From Streptomyces sp. NK08204 (GTDB lineage Bacteria; Actinomycetota; Actinomycetes; Streptomycetales; Streptomycetaceae): 64,000 nucleotides of DNA. Under the pieces are notes generated by a model. The model did no database searches. It was given only the letters and a program-made list of their open reading frames with translations, and had not been told where the DNA came from. The stretch lies in NCBI RefSeq assembly GCF_020400585.1, contig NZ_JAINVF010000014.1:62001-126000 (forward strand). The letters are read 5' to 3'. The translations under genes and the position numbers were made by a program. The stretch's first letter is position 1. Each line of letters starts with the position of its first letter. This document shows positions 61,148 through 64,000 of this stretch, one piece after another.

Positions 61148-61471
61148 TCAGGAGCCGGTGCTGCCGAACTCACGCTCCAGGGAAGCGATCTGGTTGGAAC
61201 CGAGACCACGCACGCGGCGGCTCTCGGAGATGCCCAGACGCTCCATGATCTGCTTGGCGCGGACCTTGCCCACGCCCGGAAGGGACTCCAGCAGGGCCGA
61301 GACCTTCATCTTGCCGATGACGTCGTTCTCCTGGCCCTGCTTGATGACCTCGTGCAGGGAGGCGCCGGAGTGCTTGAGTCGATTCTTGACCTCGGCCCGC
61401 TCCCGGCGAGCCGCGGCGGCCTTTTCGAGCGCGGCTGCGCGCTGTTCAGGGGTAAGGGGCGGAAGAGCCAC
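61148..61471 (-). CDS. mihF: Integration host factor sIHF (mIHF family)
   Basis: 107 residues from GTG at 61471 (VALPPLTPEQRAAALEKAA); family length supports this start over the ATG at 61534. An N-terminal long helix (RRERAEVKNRLKHSGASLHE) precedes a helix-two-turn-helix (SALLESLPGVGKVRAKQIME). sIHF is a small essential nucleoid protein in Streptomyces that binds DNA non-specifically and influences development and secondary metabolism. It sits between pyrF and gmk, as is usual in the genus. Confidence 0.97.
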   Translation of the reverse strand: MALPPLTPEQRAAALEKAAAARRERAEVKNRLKHSGASLHEVIKQGQENDVIGKMKVSALLESLPGVGKVRAKQIMERLGISESRRVRGLGSNQIASLEREFGSTGS

Positions 61472-61749
61472 GCCTACGTCACCTCGGATGTCGAACTGTC
61501 GGATACGGACCGGTGAGGAACCTAGTCGCCCCACACCTGGGGAGCTACGAGCAACACACTTCGCCCGCTCTCCCCCACTGCCTTGAGGGCGTGGGAGGTG
61601 CCCCCACTGCTCGGAGACTAGCGGGCAAGCGCGCCGGAGTCAGCGAGAACAGCGGAAAAGTCCTGGTCAGCCTCCGTCAGGCCGGACATTTCAGACATAT
61701 TGCCCTCGATTTGGGAAAGTATCCACCCTCACATCGCCCCCGCGCGGAC

Positions 61750-62600
61750 TCAGGAGGCGCCGACAGCGGTCCCGATCTCCTCGGCGAAGCGCTCGGCCGC
61801 CGCGCGCAGCGCCCCGACCTCGGGACCGTGACGCAGAACACCCCGGCTGACGTTCGGGACGACGTTGTGCAGCGCGGACCCGAAGACCTTGGGCAGGTCC
61901 GCCGGCGTCGCCCCCTGCGCCCCGACGCCGGGTGCGAGCAGTGGACCGTTGATGTCGAGGTCGTACGACGACAGGTCGCCGACCGTGGCGCCCACGACGG
62001 CCCCGAAGGAGCCCAGCGGCTCCTCCCCCGCGTTCTCGGCCGCCAGGTGGCGCAGCATGGTCGCGCCCACGTTCCGGCCGTCCGCGCGGACGGCGTGCTG
62101 CACCTCGGGACCCTCCGGGTTCGAGGTCAGGGCCAGCACGAACAGGCCGGCGCCGCTCTCCCTGGCCAGCGCGACGGCCGGGCTGAGCGAGCCGTAGCCG
62201 AGGTAGGGCGAGACGGTGAGGGCGTCGGAGAACAGCGGGGCGCCGGGGCGCAGGAAGGCCTCGGCGTAGCCGGCCATGGTGGAGCCGATGTCTCCGCGCT
62301 TGGCGTCCATCACGATCAGGGTGCCCGCCTCGCGCGCCTCCTGGACCACCTTCTCCAGGACGGCGACGCCGCGCGAGCCGAACCGCTCGAAGAACGCGCT
62401 CTGCGGCTTCATCACGGCGACCCGGTCGGCCACCGCCTCGACGACCGTGCGGCTGAACCGCTCCAGACCGGCCACGTCGTCGTCCAGGCCCCACTCAGCG
62501 AGCAGGGAGGCGTGCGGGTCGATGCCGACGCACAGCGGGCCGCGCTCGTCCATGGCGCGGCGCAGCCGGGCGCCGAAGGGCTCGTACGGGGTCGTGCTGG

Positions 62601-62604
<4 letters not shown>
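61750..62604 (-). CDS. pyrF: Orotidine 5'-phosphate decarboxylase (long, MTB type)
   Basis: 284 residues from ATG at 62604. Last step of UMP synthesis. The catalytic Asp-Lys-Asp cluster is in IVMDAKRGDIGSTMAGY; the substrate Asp is in CVGIDPHASLL. The length and the ALTVSPYLGYGSL stretch mark the actinobacterial subtype 2 enzyme. It overlaps pyrD by four bases (62601-62604), so the two are coupled. Confidence 0.97.
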
Positions 62605-63707
<1,103 letters not shown>

Positions 63708-63734
63708 CTCGGAAAAGTCCTCGGGTCCTCATGA

Positions 63735-63766
63735 CGAGGGGGACACCGTTTCCGGTGTCCCCCTCG
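63735..63766 (-). terminator. GNRA-capped hairpin between carB and pyrD
   Basis: CGAGGGGGACACCG and CGGTGTCCCCCTCG form a perfect 14-bp stem around TTTC (GAAA on the transcribed minus strand). It lies seven bases after the carB stop and is either a partial terminator or a processing/stability hairpin inside the pyr operon. Confidence 0.75.
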
Positions 63767-63772
63767 TGGCTG

Positions 63773-64000
63773 CTAGTCGCGGGCCGCGGTCAGGTGTTCC
63801 GCGTGTTCCTGGAGCGAACGGACACCCACGTCACCGTGGTTGAGGGCGTCGATGCCCTGGACCGCCGCGGCAAGCGCCTGGACGGTCGTCAGGCACGGCA
63901 CCGAGCGCGCCACGGCCGCCGTACGGATGTCGTAGCCGTCGAGGCGGCCACCGGTGCCGTACGGGGTGTTGACGATGAGGTCGACCTCGCCGTCGTGGAT
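63773..64000 (-). CDS. carB: Carbamoyl-phosphate synthase large subunit, 3' end only
   Basis: Only the last 75 codons are in the window (stop TAG at 63775-63773). The visible part is the methylglyoxal-synthase-like allosteric domain: DLIVNTPYGTGGRLDGYDIR and PCLTTVQALAAAVQGI. In the full enzyme this domain binds UMP and other effectors. pyrD follows after the GNRA-capped hairpin. Confidence 0.95.
   Translation of the reverse strand: MHDGEVDLIVNTPYGTGGRLDGYDIRTAAVARSVPCLTTVQALAAAVQGIDALNHGDVGVRSLQEHAEHLTAARD

Overview
The window is a high-GC actinobacterial chromosome segment, almost certainly Streptomyces. Codon third positions are strongly G/C, GTG starts are common, and the gene content is typical of the genus: conservon proteins, a sIHF/mIHF gene, a helicase-motif-less PriA, RibM, DUF5995 and RNase Sa/barstar. 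Most genes are core or genus-conserved. I saw no rRNA, tRNA, CRISPR array or intact insertion sequence.

Left part (1-13.6 kb): a truncated amidohydrolase, an Lrp/AsnC regulator, and a small four-cysteine protein whose 3' end has been copied in a tandem duplication. Next come an acyl-CoA dehydrogenase with a TetR regulator, a 48-residue membrane peptide, an exported C39-like peptidase, an APC-superfamily permease, a uridine-kinase-like P-loop protein with no normal start codon, a candidate small RNA, and a CbbX/EccA-like AAA ATPase. Middle-left (13.6-25.8 kb): two coupled CNNM/CorC-type membrane proteins, then a compact minus-strand operon ribE-ribM-ribBA-ribH-hisE-hisG-PH-domain protein read from an FMN riboswitch. 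An SDR-type oxidoreductase, a ROK regulator facing an MFS transporter, and a thioesterase follow.

The clearest accessory island is about 25.85-31.35 kb. It carries a 1445-residue STAND/NACHT-type NTPase with an N-terminal HTH-like region and about 23 near-identical 35-residue repeats, divergent from a 55-residue membrane peptide. Degraded Tn3-family transposase pieces lie on both sides. The architecture is that of bacterial NLR-like/Avs-like antiphage sensors, and this is the best candidate for an undescribed system in the window.

Middle-right (31.4-46.6 kb): a DUF5995 protein, an LLM flavin oxidoreductase, a flavin amine oxidase/amide-forming monooxygenase homologue beside a nitrilase-family hydrolase, and a conservon lacking its GTPase gene. 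Then comes a five-gene ABC-import operon (lipoprotein, two permeases, ATPase, and a HAD-endonuclease/phosphatase fusion) facing a GntR regulator across an 18-bp palindrome. An Lrp regulator follows, next to an internally deleted amino-acid permease pseudogene.

Right part (47-64 kb): GuaB1-type IMPDH/GMP reductase, an RNase Sa-like lipoprotein with barstar, a SorC-type regulator and rpe, then the conserved housekeeping run rsmB, fmt, priA, metK, coaBC, rpoZ, gmk, mihF, pyrF, pyrD and the 3' end of carB. Several genes end in strong GC-rich hairpins, listed as terminators.
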